A stretch of 64,000 bases of DNA from Bowdeniella nasicola (GTDB taxonomy: Bacteria > Actinomycetota > Actinomycetes > Actinomycetales > Actinomycetaceae): positions 62,001-126,000 of the forward strand of contig JAUNVA010000006.1 of the NCBI GenBank assembly GCA_030537895.1, in the 5' to 3' direction. The notes under the pieces were generated by a model that did not search any database, was not told the origin of the DNA, and saw only the letters and a program-made list of their open reading frames with translations. A program made the translations under genes and the position numbers. This document shows positions 54,788 through 63,350 of the stretch, piece after piece. Every line of letters starts with the position of its first letter. The stretch's first letter is position 1.

Positions 54788-56148
54788 CGAGGCAGGTCCA
54801 GGCTGAGAAGGGCGTTTTCCACCACTTCGGACAGTGCCGGATGGATCCAGTACTGCCCATTCGCCATATCACGCACATCCGTGTCGAGTGCCATCGTCTG
54901 GACGAGGCCCTGGATGAGGATGGCCGACTCGTAGCCGATGAGGTGTGCGCCAAGGAGCCGGCCGGTCGCGCGATCAGCAATGACCTTGCACAGCCCGATC
55001 TCGTCCTCCAGTGCCCAGCCGAATCCGACATCACCGAATTCCTGGCACGCCACCGCGACATCGTAGCCGGCCGCGCGGGCCGCTTCCTCCGTCAGTCCAA
55101 CGGAGGCGATCTGCGGGTCGGTGAACACGGCTGCCGGAACCGCGTGGTGTGTGATCGCACGCAGGTCGTGGGGATGGACGACGTTATGGAAGACAACCTT
55201 GGCCTCGCGGTTCGCCACGTGTTTGAGTTGGTAGGGACTCGAGACGTCGCCGAGCGCCCACACCCCCGGGGCGCTGGTACGGCCGTATTCATCGACGCGG
55301 ATGCGACCGTCGTCGTGCGTCTGGATGCCCGCGCGGTGCAGGTCCATGCGGTCCCCGTTCGGAATCCGTCCCGTCGCGACCAACAGGGCGTCCCCACACG
55401 CCGTCGTACCGTCCTCAAAATGCATCACGATCTCGCCGTTCACGCGCTCAATCGCAGTGACGTGAGTGGAGAGCCGGACATCCCAGACCTCGCGAGCGTG
55501 TGCAGTAAAGCGCTCCGCAATGGTGCGGTCCTGGTGCTTCAATAGCACGTCGGAGCGCCCCGTGATGGTGACGCGCGAGCCGTAGGCAGAAAAGACGTGC
55601 GCGAACTCGCATGCGATATAGCCCGAACCCAGGATCAAGAGCCGCGCGGGTGGGGCGTCTAGGCGCATAATCGTTTCGTTCGTCAGGTAGTCCACGCCGC
55701 AGGCGCGTACCACCTCGGGGATCGCCGGCCGCGACCCCGCCGCCACGATGACCTGAGCCGCGCTGATCTCGTCCCCGTCGGCGGTGCGCAGGGTCCGCTC
55801 GCCCACGAACCGTGCGTGGGAATCGAAGACCTGGATGTTCGGACACTCCGCGCGGCGGTAGTGTTCGCCGCCGTCGGCGATCGGGTCGATCCGGCCGAAG
55901 ACGCGGTCGCGGATCGAGACAAAATCGACGCCGCGTAGCTCGAGGTCCACACCGAGGCGTGCGGCCCGGCGGGCTTGCGCAATGACATCCGCGGGGTGGA
56001 CGAACATCTTGGTCGGCAGGCATCCGACGTTCAGGCAGGTGCCGCCGAACCGCCCCTCCTCGATCAGCGCGATGGACAGGTGGTCTAGCTCGGGCGGGAT
56101 CGCATTTCCCGACCCGGACCCAATGATGGCGAGGTCGACGTGTGTCAC
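54784..56148 (-). CDS. mtr: Mycothione reductase
   Basis: A 454-residue FAD-dependent disulfide reductase reducing mycothione to mycothiol with NADPH. FAD motif GSGSGN (10-15), redox pair C38/C43 in GGTCLNVGCLPTKMF, NAD(P)-binding GSGYIACEFAHVF, and the C-terminal active-site His in YWIHPALSEVVENAL. The NAIPPE stretch after the FAD motif is typical of Mtr rather than glutathione or lipoamide enzymes. Its presence implies mycothiol in the organism. It starts with GTG, with TACAGT six bases upstream. Confidence 0.93.
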   Translation of the reverse strand: MTHVDLAIIGSGSGNAIPPELDHLSIALIEEGRFGGTCLNVGCLPTKMFVHPADVIAQARRAARLGVDLELRGVDFVSIRDRVFGRIDPIADGGEHYRRAECPNIQVFDSHARFVGERTLRTADGDEISAAQVIVAAGSRPAIPEVVRACGVDYLTNETIMRLDAPPARLLILGSGYIACEFAHVFSAYGSRVTITGRSDVLLKHQDRTIAERFTAHAREVWDVRLSTHVTAIERVNGEIVMHFEDGTTACGDALLVATGRIPNGDRMDLHRAGIQTHDDGRIRVDEYGRTSAPGVWALGDVSSPYQLKHVANREAKVVFHNVVHPHDLRAITHHAVPAAVFTDPQIASVGLTEEAARAAGYDVAVACQEFGDVGFGWALEDEIGLCKVIADRATGRLLGAHLIGYESAILIQGLVQTMALDTDVRDMANGQYWIHPALSEVVENALLSLDLPR

Positions 56149-56154
56149 ACCCTC

Positions 56155-56160
56155 ACTGTA
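56155..56160 (-). promoter_or_regulatory. Candidate -10 for leaderless mtr
   Basis: TACAGT, read on the minus strand, ends six bases before the GTG at 56148, in the 19-base gap after galE. Confidence 0.45.
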
Positions 56161-56167
56161 GGCCGCA

Positions 56168-57139
56168 TCAGTGCGCTGCGCGCCACGCCTCCCAGGCGGA
56201 GGACACCATGTCGCGCAGGTCGCGGCTCGCCCTCCAACCGAGTTCGCGCTGGATGCGCGTGACCTCGGCGATGAGCTTCGGCGGATCGCCCGCGCGGCGC
56301 TCGGCGAGCTCCGGGGTGGCATCCAGGCCGGTAACCTCACCGATCATGTCCACGACCTCCCGCACGGAGGAACCCGCGCCGGTGCCGACGTTGAAGACAC
56401 GGGAGGTCGGAGCCTGCTCGCCACGTAGCGCGTCGAGCGCCGTCAAGTGGGCGTCGGCGAGGTCGGCGACGTGGATGTAATCGCGCACGCACGTGCCATC
56501 CGCCGTCGGGTAATCGGTGCCGAAGATGAGCGGCTTCTTGCCATGCTCGAGGCGGTCGAAAACCATGGGGATGAGATTCAAGATGGCGGGATCGCCAAGC
56601 TCCGGGGAGGCGGCGCCCGCCACGTTGAAGTAGCGCAGGCCCGCCCACGCGAGACCCCAGGCGCGCTCGCAGTCGGCCATCATCCACTCGCCGATCAGCT
56701 TGGTTTCCCCATACGGGTTGATCGGGCGGCACTGAATATCCTCGGGCACCGAGGCGACATCGGGCATGCCGTAGACGGCTGCCGACGAGGAGAAGATCAT
56801 GGTGGAGGCGCCGGCGCGCTCCATGGCGGCCAGCGTGTTCGCGAGGCCGCCGACGTTCTGCTGGTAGTACCAGGCGGGCTTTTCCACCGACTCGCCCACT
56901 TGCTTGCGCGCGGCAAAGTGGATGACGGCATCGACCTTGCGTTCCGTCATGATCTCGGTGAGTCGGTCCTCGGCGTTCGAGCCGGCGAGGTCCATCTCGA
57001 CATAGTCGAGGCCCTCCACCCGATCTCGCGTCGAGGTAGAGAAATCGTCAACGATCACCACCTGTTCGCCACGCTTGCGAAGTAGAGATACGACGTGTGC
57101 GCCGATATAACCAGCGCCTCCTGCGACGAGTGTGCTCAT
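56168..57139 (-). CDS. galE: UDP-glucose 4-epimerase
   Basis: A 323-residue short-chain dehydrogenase-type epimerase. NAD-binding GGAGYIGAHVV is at the N-terminus, FSSSAAVYG gives the catalytic Ser, and YGETK the Tyr/Lys pair. CVRDYIHVADLADAH is a further hallmark. It interconverts UDP-Glc and UDP-Gal and so supplies UDP-Galp to Glf and the galactofuranan pathway encoded at 24-34 kb. Its ATG has TACGAT six bases upstream. It stands alone, 84 bases after purE in the same direction. Confidence 0.95.
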   Translation of the reverse strand: MSTLVAGGAGYIGAHVVSLLRKRGEQVVIVDDFSTSTRDRVEGLDYVEMDLAGSNAEDRLTEIMTERKVDAVIHFAARKQVGESVEKPAWYYQQNVGGLANTLAAMERAGASTMIFSSSAAVYGMPDVASVPEDIQCRPINPYGETKLIGEWMMADCERAWGLAWAGLRYFNVAGAASPELGDPAILNLIPMVFDRLEHGKKPLIFGTDYPTADGTCVRDYIHVADLADAHLTALDALRGEQAPTSRVFNVGTGAGSSVREVVDMIGEVTGLDATPELAERRAGDPPKLIAEVTRIQRELGWRASRDLRDMVSSAWEAWRAAH

Positions 57140-57145
57140 GCCCTC

Positions 57146-57151
57146 ATCGTA
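57146..57151 (-). promoter_or_regulatory. Candidate -10 for leaderless galE, with A/T-rich upstream block
   Basis: TACGAT ends six bases before the ATG at 57139. Upstream (57173-57197) is a run with TTTTTG and TTTTG blocks, rare in this genome, which may act as an UP element. Confidence 0.45.
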
Positions 57152-57223
57152 GCGAATGTCGGCACCTTGTGGTAGTTTTTGTGTGCTTTTGTTTGATACG
57201 GGGTGATCGTGGTGCTCCGGCCC

Positions 57224-57721
57224 TCAGCCGAGGTCGCGGGTGAGGCGCTCTCCCTTCGCGATGGCCACCTCGCGCAGACCCGCACGGTAGGTGTCAAGCC
57301 GCTCGCGGATGGCGGGGTCTGCGGCCCCGAGGATGCGCGCGGCCAGTAGGCCCGCATTTTTGGCTCCACCGATTGAGACGGTGGCAACAGGCACCCCGCT
57401 GGGCATTTGCACGATCGAGAGCAGCGAATCCATACCGTCCAAATACTTCAGGGGCACGGGCACGCCGATCACGGGCAACGACGTCACGGACGCGACCATA
57501 CCCGGCAGGTGAGCCGCTCCCCCGGCACCGGCGATGATGACCTTCACCCCCCGCTCGGCGGCGCTGCTGCCGTACTCGATCATGTCGCGCGGCATGCGGT
57601 GTGCGGAGACCACCCGGGCCTCGAATCCGATCTCGAGCTCGTCGAGGGCCTCGGCCGCCGCGGACATGCACGGCCAATCCGAATCCGAGCCCATGATGAT
57701 TCCGACGCTGATCTCACGCAT
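57224..57721 (-). CDS. purE: N5-carboxyaminoimidazole ribonucleotide mutase
   Basis: A 165-residue class I PurE: the phosphate-binding [10 protein letters not shown] lies near the N-terminus and VVSAHRMP carries the catalytic His. It converts N5-CAIR to CAIR in purine synthesis, following PurK. The start overlaps the purK stop by one base (TAATG), so the two are coupled. GAAAGGAG-like bases lie upstream in the purK end (CTTTCAACACG reversed), giving modest support. The gene order purK-purE followed by galE is on one strand. Confidence 0.95.
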   Translation of the reverse strand: MREISVGIIMGSDSDWPCMSAAAEALDELEIGFEARVVSAHRMPRDMIEYGSSAAERGVKVIIAGAGGAAHLPGMVASVTSLPVIGVPVPLKYLDGMDSLLSIVQMPSGVPVATVSIGGAKNAGLLAARILGAADPAIRERLDTYRAGLREVAIAKGERLTRDLG

Positions 57722-58860
57722 TATTCGACTCCTTTCAACACGGCGACGGCGCCCGCCGCCCGACTCTCCAGCTCCGCCAGATCCTCACCGATCGCGGTGA
57801 CGTGCCCGAGCTTGCGCCCTGGGCGCACCTCCTTGCCGTACAGGTGCACCTTCACCTCCGGATACCGCCCGAGAGCCTCGGGGTAGGCGTGACGCGGATC
57901 CTCATGTACCGAGCCAAGCAGATTCACCATGACGGCGTGCGGGGCGACGGGCGTCGTGTCCCCAAGTGGCAGGTCGAGCACGGCCCGCAGGTGCTGCTCG
58001 AACTGCGAGGTGGTGGCCCCCTCGATCGTCCAGTGCCCCGAATTGTGGGGGCGCATCGCGAGCTCGTTCACGGTCAGGCGATCCCCGCTCAGGAACATCT
58101 CCACGGCCAGCACCCCGGTGACGTTCAGTCCGACGGCGATCTGTTCAGCAATCTCCTGCGCCCGCGCCGCAAGCCGGTCGTCCAGGTCTGGGGCGGGAGC
58201 GAGCACGGTGGAGCAGACGCCGTCGACCTGCCGGGTCTCCGCGACCGGCCACGTGCGCAGCTCGCCCGAGGGGCGACGGGCCAAGAGGGCAGCCACTTCG
58301 CACGTAAAGTCGACCTGTTCTTCGGCGAGCAGTTCGACTCCCCCAGCGGCCATCGCCTCCAACCAGTCGCCGACCTCCTCACTCTTCTCGACGGCGCGCA
58401 CGCCCTTGCCGTCATATCCGCCGCGGGCGGTCTTCACGATTGCACGCCCGCCGTGCTGCGCAAGGAATTCCTCAAGATCGGTCTCTGAGCGAATCTGGCG
58501 CCAGTGTGGGATCGGAACGCCGAGTTCTCCAAGGCGGCGTCGCATCGCGAGCTTGTCACGTGCGTACAGGAGGGCCGCGGGGCTTGGCTGGACCGAGTAT
58601 CCCTCGGCCTGAAGGCGCTCCAGGAGCGCCGTCGCCTGGTGTTCGTGCTCAAAGGTGAGGACCGCGGAGCGTTCCGCGAGGGCGCGCACCCGGTCCTCAT
58701 CGTCCGGTGCCCCAACGACGGCGTCGGGCACCACTTGCCCCGTCGAGCCGTCGCGTGCCTCGACCAGCGCCGCGAGCGGTATGCCCAGCGCACTGGCGGC
58801 TTCCTGCATCATGCGGGCGAGCTGCCCGCCCCCGATCACTGCAACACGCATGGAGTTCAC
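57721..58860 (-). CDS. purK: N5-carboxyaminoimidazole ribonucleotide synthase
   Basis: A 379-residue ATP-grasp enzyme: [13 protein letters not shown] at the N-terminus, then [12 protein letters not shown] in the ATP loop and [17 protein letters not shown] in the active site. It makes N5-CAIR from AIR, ATP and bicarbonate. GTG at 58860 is chosen because TATCTT ends seven bases before it, while the in-frame ATG at 58851 has no Shine-Dalgarno. It is divergent from gtrA, with only 31 bases between the start codons. Confidence 0.94.
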   Translation of the reverse strand: MNSMRVAVIGGGQLARMMQEAASALGIPLAALVEARDGSTGQVVPDAVVGAPDDEDRVRALAERSAVLTFEHEHQATALLERLQAEGYSVQPSPAALLYARDKLAMRRRLGELGVPIPHWRQIRSETDLEEFLAQHGGRAIVKTARGGYDGKGVRAVEKSEEVGDWLEAMAAGGVELLAEEQVDFTCEVAALLARRPSGELRTWPVAETRQVDGVCSTVLAPAPDLDDRLAARAQEIAEQIAVGLNVTGVLAVEMFLSGDRLTVNELAMRPHNSGHWTIEGATTSQFEQHLRAVLDLPLGDTTPVAPHAVMVNLLGSVHEDPRHAYPEALGRYPEVKVHLYGKEVRPGRKLGHVTAIGEDLAELESRAAGAVAVLKGVE

Positions 58861-58867
58861 GTTTCGT

Positions 58868-58885
58868 AAGATACCTGGCTAAGCT
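58868..58885. promoter_or_regulatory. Divergent leaderless-type -10 elements of purK and gtrA
   Basis: On the minus strand TATCTT (58868-58873) ends seven bases before the purK GTG. On the plus strand TAAGCT (58880-58885) ends six bases before the gtrA GTG. The gap is 31 bases, so the two promoters probably compete. Confidence 0.45.
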
Positions 58886-58891
58886 GCCTGC

Positions 58892-59404
58892 GTGCCTGCC
58901 CCCACTCCCCGCGGCGTCGCACGCCCCACCGGTGTGCTCGCCTGGTGCGCCGAACTCGCCCGCTTCGGTGCCGTCGGCGCTCTCGCCTACGTCGTGGATA
59001 CCGGCGCGTTCAACCTGCTCGTCTACGGTCCGGGACGCCTCATGGCTCCCCATCCAGTGAGCGCCAAGATCACGTCAGCCGTCCTCGCGACGCTCGTCGC
59101 CTGGGTGGGCAACCGCTACTGGACGTTCCGCCACGCGCGCCGCTCCGAACCGGGCCGTGAACTCGCCATGTTCCTCCTCGTGAACGTCGGCGGCATCGTC
59201 ATCGCGGCGGGCACCCTGTGGTTCTCCCGATATGTGCTCGGCTACACCTCGCAGCTTGCAGATAACATCTCCGCAAACATCATCGGGGTCGGCCTCGGGA
59301 CCCTCTTTCGGTACCTGTGTTACCGGTTCGTCGTCTTTACCGGCGGCGACGACGACGCCCGACCGAGACCAACGCCCCCTGCGGCATCACCGCATCGGGG
59401 TTGA
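58892..59404 (+). CDS. GtrA family membrane protein
   Basis: A 170-residue protein with four transmembrane helices: LARFGAVGALAYVVDTGAFNLLV, SAVLATLVAWVGNRYWTF, ELAMFLLVNVGGIVIAAGTLW and NIIGVGLGTLFRYLCYRFVVF (written here in part). The NRYWTFRHAR and RYLCYRFVVF motifs are family marks. GtrA proteins are thought to help flip or place polyprenyl-linked sugars. The homologue Rv3277 also lies beside purK. The last 68 bases overlap the convergent histidine kinase gene. Confidence 0.88.
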   Translation: MPAPTPRGVARPTGVLAWCAELARFGAVGALAYVVDTGAFNLLVYGPGRLMAPHPVSAKITSAVLATLVAWVGNRYWTFRHARRSEPGRELAMFLLVNVGGIVIAAGTLWFSRYVLGYTSQLADNISANIIGVGLGTLFRYLCYRFVVFTGGDDDARPRPTPPAASPHRG

Positions 59405-60656
59405 GAGACTGCGGCACCCCGTTCAGGAAGAGGGTAAAGACGGGCGGTCGACGTTGAGAAAGCTCGAGACGCCCGCCGTCGGAGGTCGCGAGATCCTGGG
59501 CCAGCGCGAGCCCCAAGCCCGTGCCGCCCTGCCCGGAGACGTGTTTGGAGAAAATGTCCGGAGCGATCTCGTCACTCACGCCCTCGCCCTCGTCCGCAAC
59601 ATCGATGAACACGCCCTTGCCCGAGGCGTCCCGCGAGCTTACCCGTGTGGTGCCGGCCCCGTATTTGAGGGAGTTTTCGATCAGCGTTGCGAGGACTTGG
59701 GCGAGTGAACCGGGCGTGGCGAGCGCGAGCCTGTCGGTGCCGTGAACGAACGTCAGGGGGCGCCCAGCCTTAGCAAAGGGCTTCTCCCACTCGGTCTCCT
59801 GCTGGGCGAACACCTCGGCGAGGTCCACGGCCTCTGTTGTACCGCCGGAAGCGGAACGGGAGGTCTTAAGGAGGTCGTCGACGACCCCAGTGAGACGCTC
59901 CACCTGCTCGAGACACACACGGGCCTCCTCACGCACTTCTTCCTCCTCAGCGATCAGCTCGATTTCTTCGAGCCGCATCGAGAGTGCGGTGAGCGGGGTA
60001 CGTAGCTGGTGAGAGGCGTCGGCCGCGAACTGGCGTTCGGCGGCGAGCCGGCCTGCCATCCGCTCCGCGGTCCGCACGAGCTCAGCCTGAATGAGGTCGA
60101 TCTCCTCGATGCCCGAGGGCTGCAGGCGTGGGCGTGCCTGGCCGGAGCCTAGCTGCTCGGCGGAGGCGGCCAGGTAGATGAGCGGCGCTGCGATGCGACG
60201 GGCCTGCGCCCGCGCGACGCCCACCGCCACAAGGAAGGCCACGGTCGTGCCAAACACGATGAAGCCCTCCATGAGGGCGGTGCGCCACAGGAACTGGGAA
60301 CGGGAGATCTCCATCGTGATCGACACGCCCGAGGGGGAGGATTGCGTCGAGCGCATGACGCGCCCCTCGACCGGGCTGCCAACCGTGTAATCGTCTCCCG
60401 CGGGGGTACGCACCCTGATCCACGCGGGGGCGGACGTCTGCCCGCCCACCCACGGCTCGATTAATCCGGGACTGATCTCCTCACCCGCATCGACACGCCG
60501 CTCGATCATCCGCGTGAGGGACTGGCCTCGCCGCTCGAGGGCGGACTGCTCAGCCTGGTAGACGACGTAGGGCCCGAGAATGGCGAGGGGCAGACCGATG
60601 AGGCTGACAGCCACCAATACTGCCAGCACGGTCATCGAGACCGCGCGGCGTTGCAT
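59337..60656 (-). CDS. Sensor histidine kinase
   Basis: A 439-residue membrane kinase. The N-terminal helix VLAVLVAVSLIGLPLAILGP and a second helix near 130-150 (FIVFGTTVAFLVAVGVA) flank an extracellular domain of about 90 residues. A HAMP-like linker is followed by the H-box DASHQLRTPLTALS, the N-box LATLIENSLKYG, DEGEGV and GTGLGLAL. Its ligand is unknown. Start and the regulator stop overlap by one base (TAATG). The C-terminal 20 or so residues, ending in a run of arginines, overlap the gtrA gene. Confidence 0.92.
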   Translation of the reverse strand: MQRRAVSMTVLAVLVAVSLIGLPLAILGPYVVYQAEQSALERRGQSLTRMIERRVDAGEEISPGLIEPWVGGQTSAPAWIRVRTPAGDDYTVGSPVEGRVMRSTQSSPSGVSITMEISRSQFLWRTALMEGFIVFGTTVAFLVAVGVARAQARRIAAPLIYLAASAEQLGSGQARPRLQPSGIEEIDLIQAELVRTAERMAGRLAAERQFAADASHQLRTPLTALSMRLEEIELIAEEEEVREEARVCLEQVERLTGVVDDLLKTSRSASGGTTEAVDLAEVFAQQETEWEKPFAKAGRPLTFVHGTDRLALATPGSLAQVLATLIENSLKYGAGTTRVSSRDASGKGVFIDVADEGEGVSDEIAPDIFSKHVSGQGGTGLGLALAQDLATSDGGRLELSQRRPPVFTLFLNGVPQSLNPDAVMPQGALVSVGRRRRRR

Positions 60657-61339
60657 TATTCAGCGCTGGTCTCGAAGCGGAAGCCCATCCCACGCACGGT
60701 CGTGATGTACGTCGGGTTGTTCGCATCATCACCGAGCTTGCGGCGCAGCCACGATACGTGCATATCGAGGGTCTTCGTGGAGCCCGTCGGGTCGGTCCCC
60801 CACACCTCGCGCATCAGCGTCTCACGTTCGACCACGACCCCGGCATCGCGCACGAGCACGCGCAGCAGCTCGAATTCCTTCGCGGTGAGCTGAAGCTCCC
60901 GCTTGCCCTGGAAAGCGCGGTGGGCTCCGACATCGACTCGCACATCCTGGGCCGTGAGCTCGTCCTCATCCGTGAGGTCCCCGTGCGCCCGGCGCAGGAG
61001 AGCCCGCACGCGGGCGAGGAGCTCGGCAAGGCGGAACGGCTTCGTCACGTAGTCGTCCGCTCCGGCGTCCAGACCGACGACGAGGTCAACCTCATCCGCC
61101 CGGGCCGTGAGTACCAGGATCGGGATCACGAGGCCCTGGTTGCGGATCCAGCGGGCCACGTCCAAACCGTCCATATCGGGCAGGCCCAGGTCAAGGACAA
61201 CGAGGTCGGTTCCAGCGATGTCATCAATCGCCGCCTGACCGGTGCCGTGGTGGCGCACCTCGTAGCCCTCGCGGCCGAAAGCTCGCGCAAGCGGTTCGGC
61301 GATTGCGGGGTCATCTTCTACAAGCAGAACGTTAGTCAC
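60656..61339 (-). CDS. OmpR/PhoB-family response regulator
   Basis: A 227-residue regulator: acidic pocket VEDDP, phospho-acceptor Asp 50 in LDLGLPDMDG, conserved Lys in VTKPFR and a winged-helix domain ending TYITTVRGMGFRFE. Partner of the kinase that follows. GTG at 61339 fits the family start (MTNVLLVEDD) and has TACGAT seven bases upstream, overlapping an AGGTGG. It lies 23 bases after the adenylate cyclase gene on the same strand. Target genes are unknown. Confidence 0.93.
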   Translation of the reverse strand: MTNVLLVEDDPAIAEPLARAFGREGYEVRHHGTGQAAIDDIAGTDLVVLDLGLPDMDGLDVARWIRNQGLVIPILVLTARADEVDLVVGLDAGADDYVTKPFRLAELLARVRALLRRAHGDLTDEDELTAQDVRVDVGAHRAFQGKRELQLTAKEFELLRVLVRDAGVVVERETLMREVWGTDPTGSTKTLDMHVSWLRRKLGDDANNPTYITTVRGMGFRFETSAE

Positions 61340-61346
61340 ACCACCT

Positions 61347-61352
61347 ATCGTA
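61347..61352 (-). promoter_or_regulatory. Candidate -10 for the regulator-kinase operon
   Basis: TACGAT, on the minus strand, ends seven bases before the GTG at 61339, between the adenylate cyclase stop and the regulator. Confidence 0.42.
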
Positions 61353-61362
61353 GCGCGAAAGT

Positions 61363-62418
61363 TCAAGAGACGGTCAAGTCTTCATCGTGTCCGTCATATT
61401 TGGAGCGTAAACGCAACTCGATAGGCTTGAGTTTTCCGATTCCCGGGACGGGCTCGACGGGGCGCGGCGTCAAGTCATAACGGTAGCCCTCGCTCGAGAT
61501 TCGCAGCGCCTCGGCACTCGCCTCGTCCATGAGGACGGTCCCCGGGCGGGCGATATCGGTGAGCCTCGAGGCCACGTTGACGACGGGGCCGAAGATGTCC
61601 CCCGAGTGCGAGACGACCCGCCCAATGACCAGGGAGGCCCGTACCGGGGGCAGGCGCGGATCGGCGTTCAGCGCGGCGAGCAGTCCCAGCACAATGCGGG
61701 CGCCGGTCTCGATGTCGTCCGCGATATAGAGGACGGCGTCCCCGATCGTCTTGACGATGCGTCCCCCGAGTGTGGTGATGACGTCGCGAGCCGTGAACTC
61801 AAAGGCCTGCACGAGCTCTGAGAGCTGGGTGACCCCGAGCTCGCGGGCGCGGCTGGTGTAAGAGACCATGTCGACGAACCCGAGGGAACGTTCGAGCGGC
61901 AACTCGTCGTCGACCTCGGTCTCGGCGCGTCGACTCATTTCCTGATCGATCCGTCGCGCGAGTGCCGCGAGCTGGCGCTTCCAGGAATAGGCAAGCTGAT
62001 CGAGCAGGACTTCGTTGTGGTCGGAGATTCGGTCGAGGACGACGAGCCGCGCGGAGGTGTCATCGAGGTCGAAGCGGCGCGCGACGTCGTCGACCATCGC
62101 TTCGACTTGCCACAGGACGAGACGATCGGTGATCTGAGATTCAGCGCGCAGCAGAGAAACGGCCGTGCGCTCATCGACGTGGCCGGAGCGCAGGAGGTCA
62201 CGCCAGGCGCGCATGGCGTCGGCGTCGCGCATCGTGAAGACGACGTCGTCTTCCGCGACGTTCGGGAAACCCATCGCCCGCCAGAAGGTCCGCACAAAGT
62301 GGATGGACACACCTGCGGCCTCAGCCACAGATTCCATCGTCATGCTGGGCGTGCCACCGATGAGGCGTGCGACGTGGCGGTCGACGGTGTCGCGGCTGCG
62401 TCTTGGGTGCTCAGTCAC
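61363..62418 (-). CDS. Class III adenylate cyclase, Rv1264-like with N-terminal regulatory domain
   Basis: A 351-residue cytosolic cyclase. The N-terminal 170 residues are helical and resemble the autoinhibitory, pH-sensing part of Rv1264 ([23 protein letters not shown]). The catalytic domain has the metal-binding Asp 183 in FVDMVSYTS and Asp 227 in TIGDAV, adenine-specifying Lys 223, and the Asn 281/Arg 285 transition-state pair in NVASR. It would make cAMP. GTG at 62418 has TACACT six bases upstream. Its neighbours are birA and a two-component system. Confidence 0.9.
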   Translation of the reverse strand: MTEHPRRSRDTVDRHVARLIGGTPSMTMESVAEAAGVSIHFVRTFWRAMGFPNVAEDDVVFTMRDADAMRAWRDLLRSGHVDERTAVSLLRAESQITDRLVLWQVEAMVDDVARRFDLDDTSARLVVLDRISDHNEVLLDQLAYSWKRQLAALARRIDQEMSRRAETEVDDELPLERSLGFVDMVSYTSRARELGVTQLSELVQAFEFTARDVITTLGGRIVKTIGDAVLYIADDIETGARIVLGLLAALNADPRLPPVRASLVIGRVVSHSGDIFGPVVNVASRLTDIARPGTVLMDEASAEALRISSEGYRYDLTPRPVEPVPGIGKLKPIELRLRSKYDGHDEDLTVS

Positions 62419-62424
62419 GCCCCG

Positions 62425-62430
62425 AGTGTA
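62425..62430 (-). promoter_or_regulatory. Candidate -10 for leaderless adenylate cyclase gene
   Basis: TACACT, on the minus strand, ends six bases before the GTG at 62418, in the 19-base gap after birA. Confidence 0.42.
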
Positions 62431-62437
62431 TCGCCCG

Positions 62438-63220
62438 TCACAGGGGATCGGCACTGCGCAGGTGTCGAACCTCCCCGGAGAGCCAGCTCACCACACCCCC
62501 GTCGGTCCGAATGAGAGCTCGCCCGCCCGCATCGACACCGGTAAAGGTCCCCCGCACGTGCTGGGTCGCGCCCACCTGCGCCGGCGCGGGGGTGCGCGTC
62601 GCGGTGACAACCTGTCCACACCAGGCCTGTGCCGCGTTCAGCTCGGCGAGTAGGCCCGCGCCCCGCAGGTCCGCCCCGCCCCGCTGCCAGCGCCGCGCGA
62701 GACGGCCAATCTCCGTCGCCAGGGCCTCGGCGAGGGGACGCGGCTCGGGGGCCGCGAGTCCACACAGGGCAAGGGAGGTGGCCCAGGGGACCGGCAGAGT
62801 GTCAAGTGCCTGCGTGAGATTCACCCCAATCCCGATGGCGACGACGCCCGAAGCGTGCCGCTCGCACAGGATGCCCGCGAGTTTGCGTGCCGAACCCCAG
62901 CCGGGTAGATCCGGGGCGGCGGGGTCGCGCACGACGACGTCGTTCGGCCACGCGAGGGCCACGGGGTGGGCCACCAGGGGCGCGAGCACGCGCCGGGCGG
63001 CGAGGCCTGCGACATGCGTGAGCTGGGCGGCCCGCTCCCCCGCCGAACCCGCCTCGACGGTGAGCGTGAGCGCGAGCCCTCCACGCGAGGACCACGATGC
63101 CCCGCCTCGTCCGCGCCCCGAACGCTGGTCAAGGCTTGCGAGTGCCCCGCAGCGCTCGGCTCGATCCAGGCGGCGAAGCGCCTCCGCGTTGGTGGAGTCG
63201 ATCGTCTCAAGCCATTCCAT
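62438..63220 (-). CDS. birA: Biotin--[acetyl-CoA-carboxylase] ligase
   Basis: A 260-residue monofunctional (class I) biotin protein ligase without the N-terminal DNA-binding domain. Motifs are [24 protein letters not shown] (biotinyl-AMP loop), AWPNDVVV and KLAGILCE. It attaches biotin to acyl-CoA carboxylase carrier domains; the adjacent divergent gene encodes a carboxylase beta subunit, as in Rv3279c/Rv3280. ATG at 63220 fits the domain start; CACACT ends six bases before it. Confidence 0.93.
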   Translation of the reverse strand: MEWLETIDSTNAEALRRLDRAERCGALASLDQRSGRGRGGASWSSRGGLALTLTVEAGSAGERAAQLTHVAGLAARRVLAPLVAHPVALAWPNDVVVRDPAAPDLPGWGSARKLAGILCERHASGVVAIGIGVNLTQALDTLPVPWATSLALCGLAAPEPRPLAEALATEIGRLARRWQRGGADLRGAGLLAELNAAQAWCGQVVTATRTPAPAQVGATQHVRGTFTGVDAGGRALIRTDGGVVSWLSGEVRHLRSADPL

Positions 63221-63226
63221 GTCACT

Positions 63227-63344
63227 AGTGTGCCCGCTGCTGACCGCTCGCCCACCGCGGCGCGCCCTTGTGGGCTTCCTACAACTCGCGCGCCAGGACT
63301 CGGTTGCCGCCTCGCTACGGTTCGCCGCCGCCCGACCGTACGCT
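63227..63344. promoter_or_regulatory. Divergent promoter region of birA and the carboxylase gene
   Basis: CACACT (minus, 63227-63232) ends six bases before the birA ATG. TACGCT (plus, 63339-63344) ends six bases before the carboxylase GTG. Nothing else is recognised in this 130-base gap. Confidence 0.45.
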
Positions 63345-63350
63345 TCAAGT

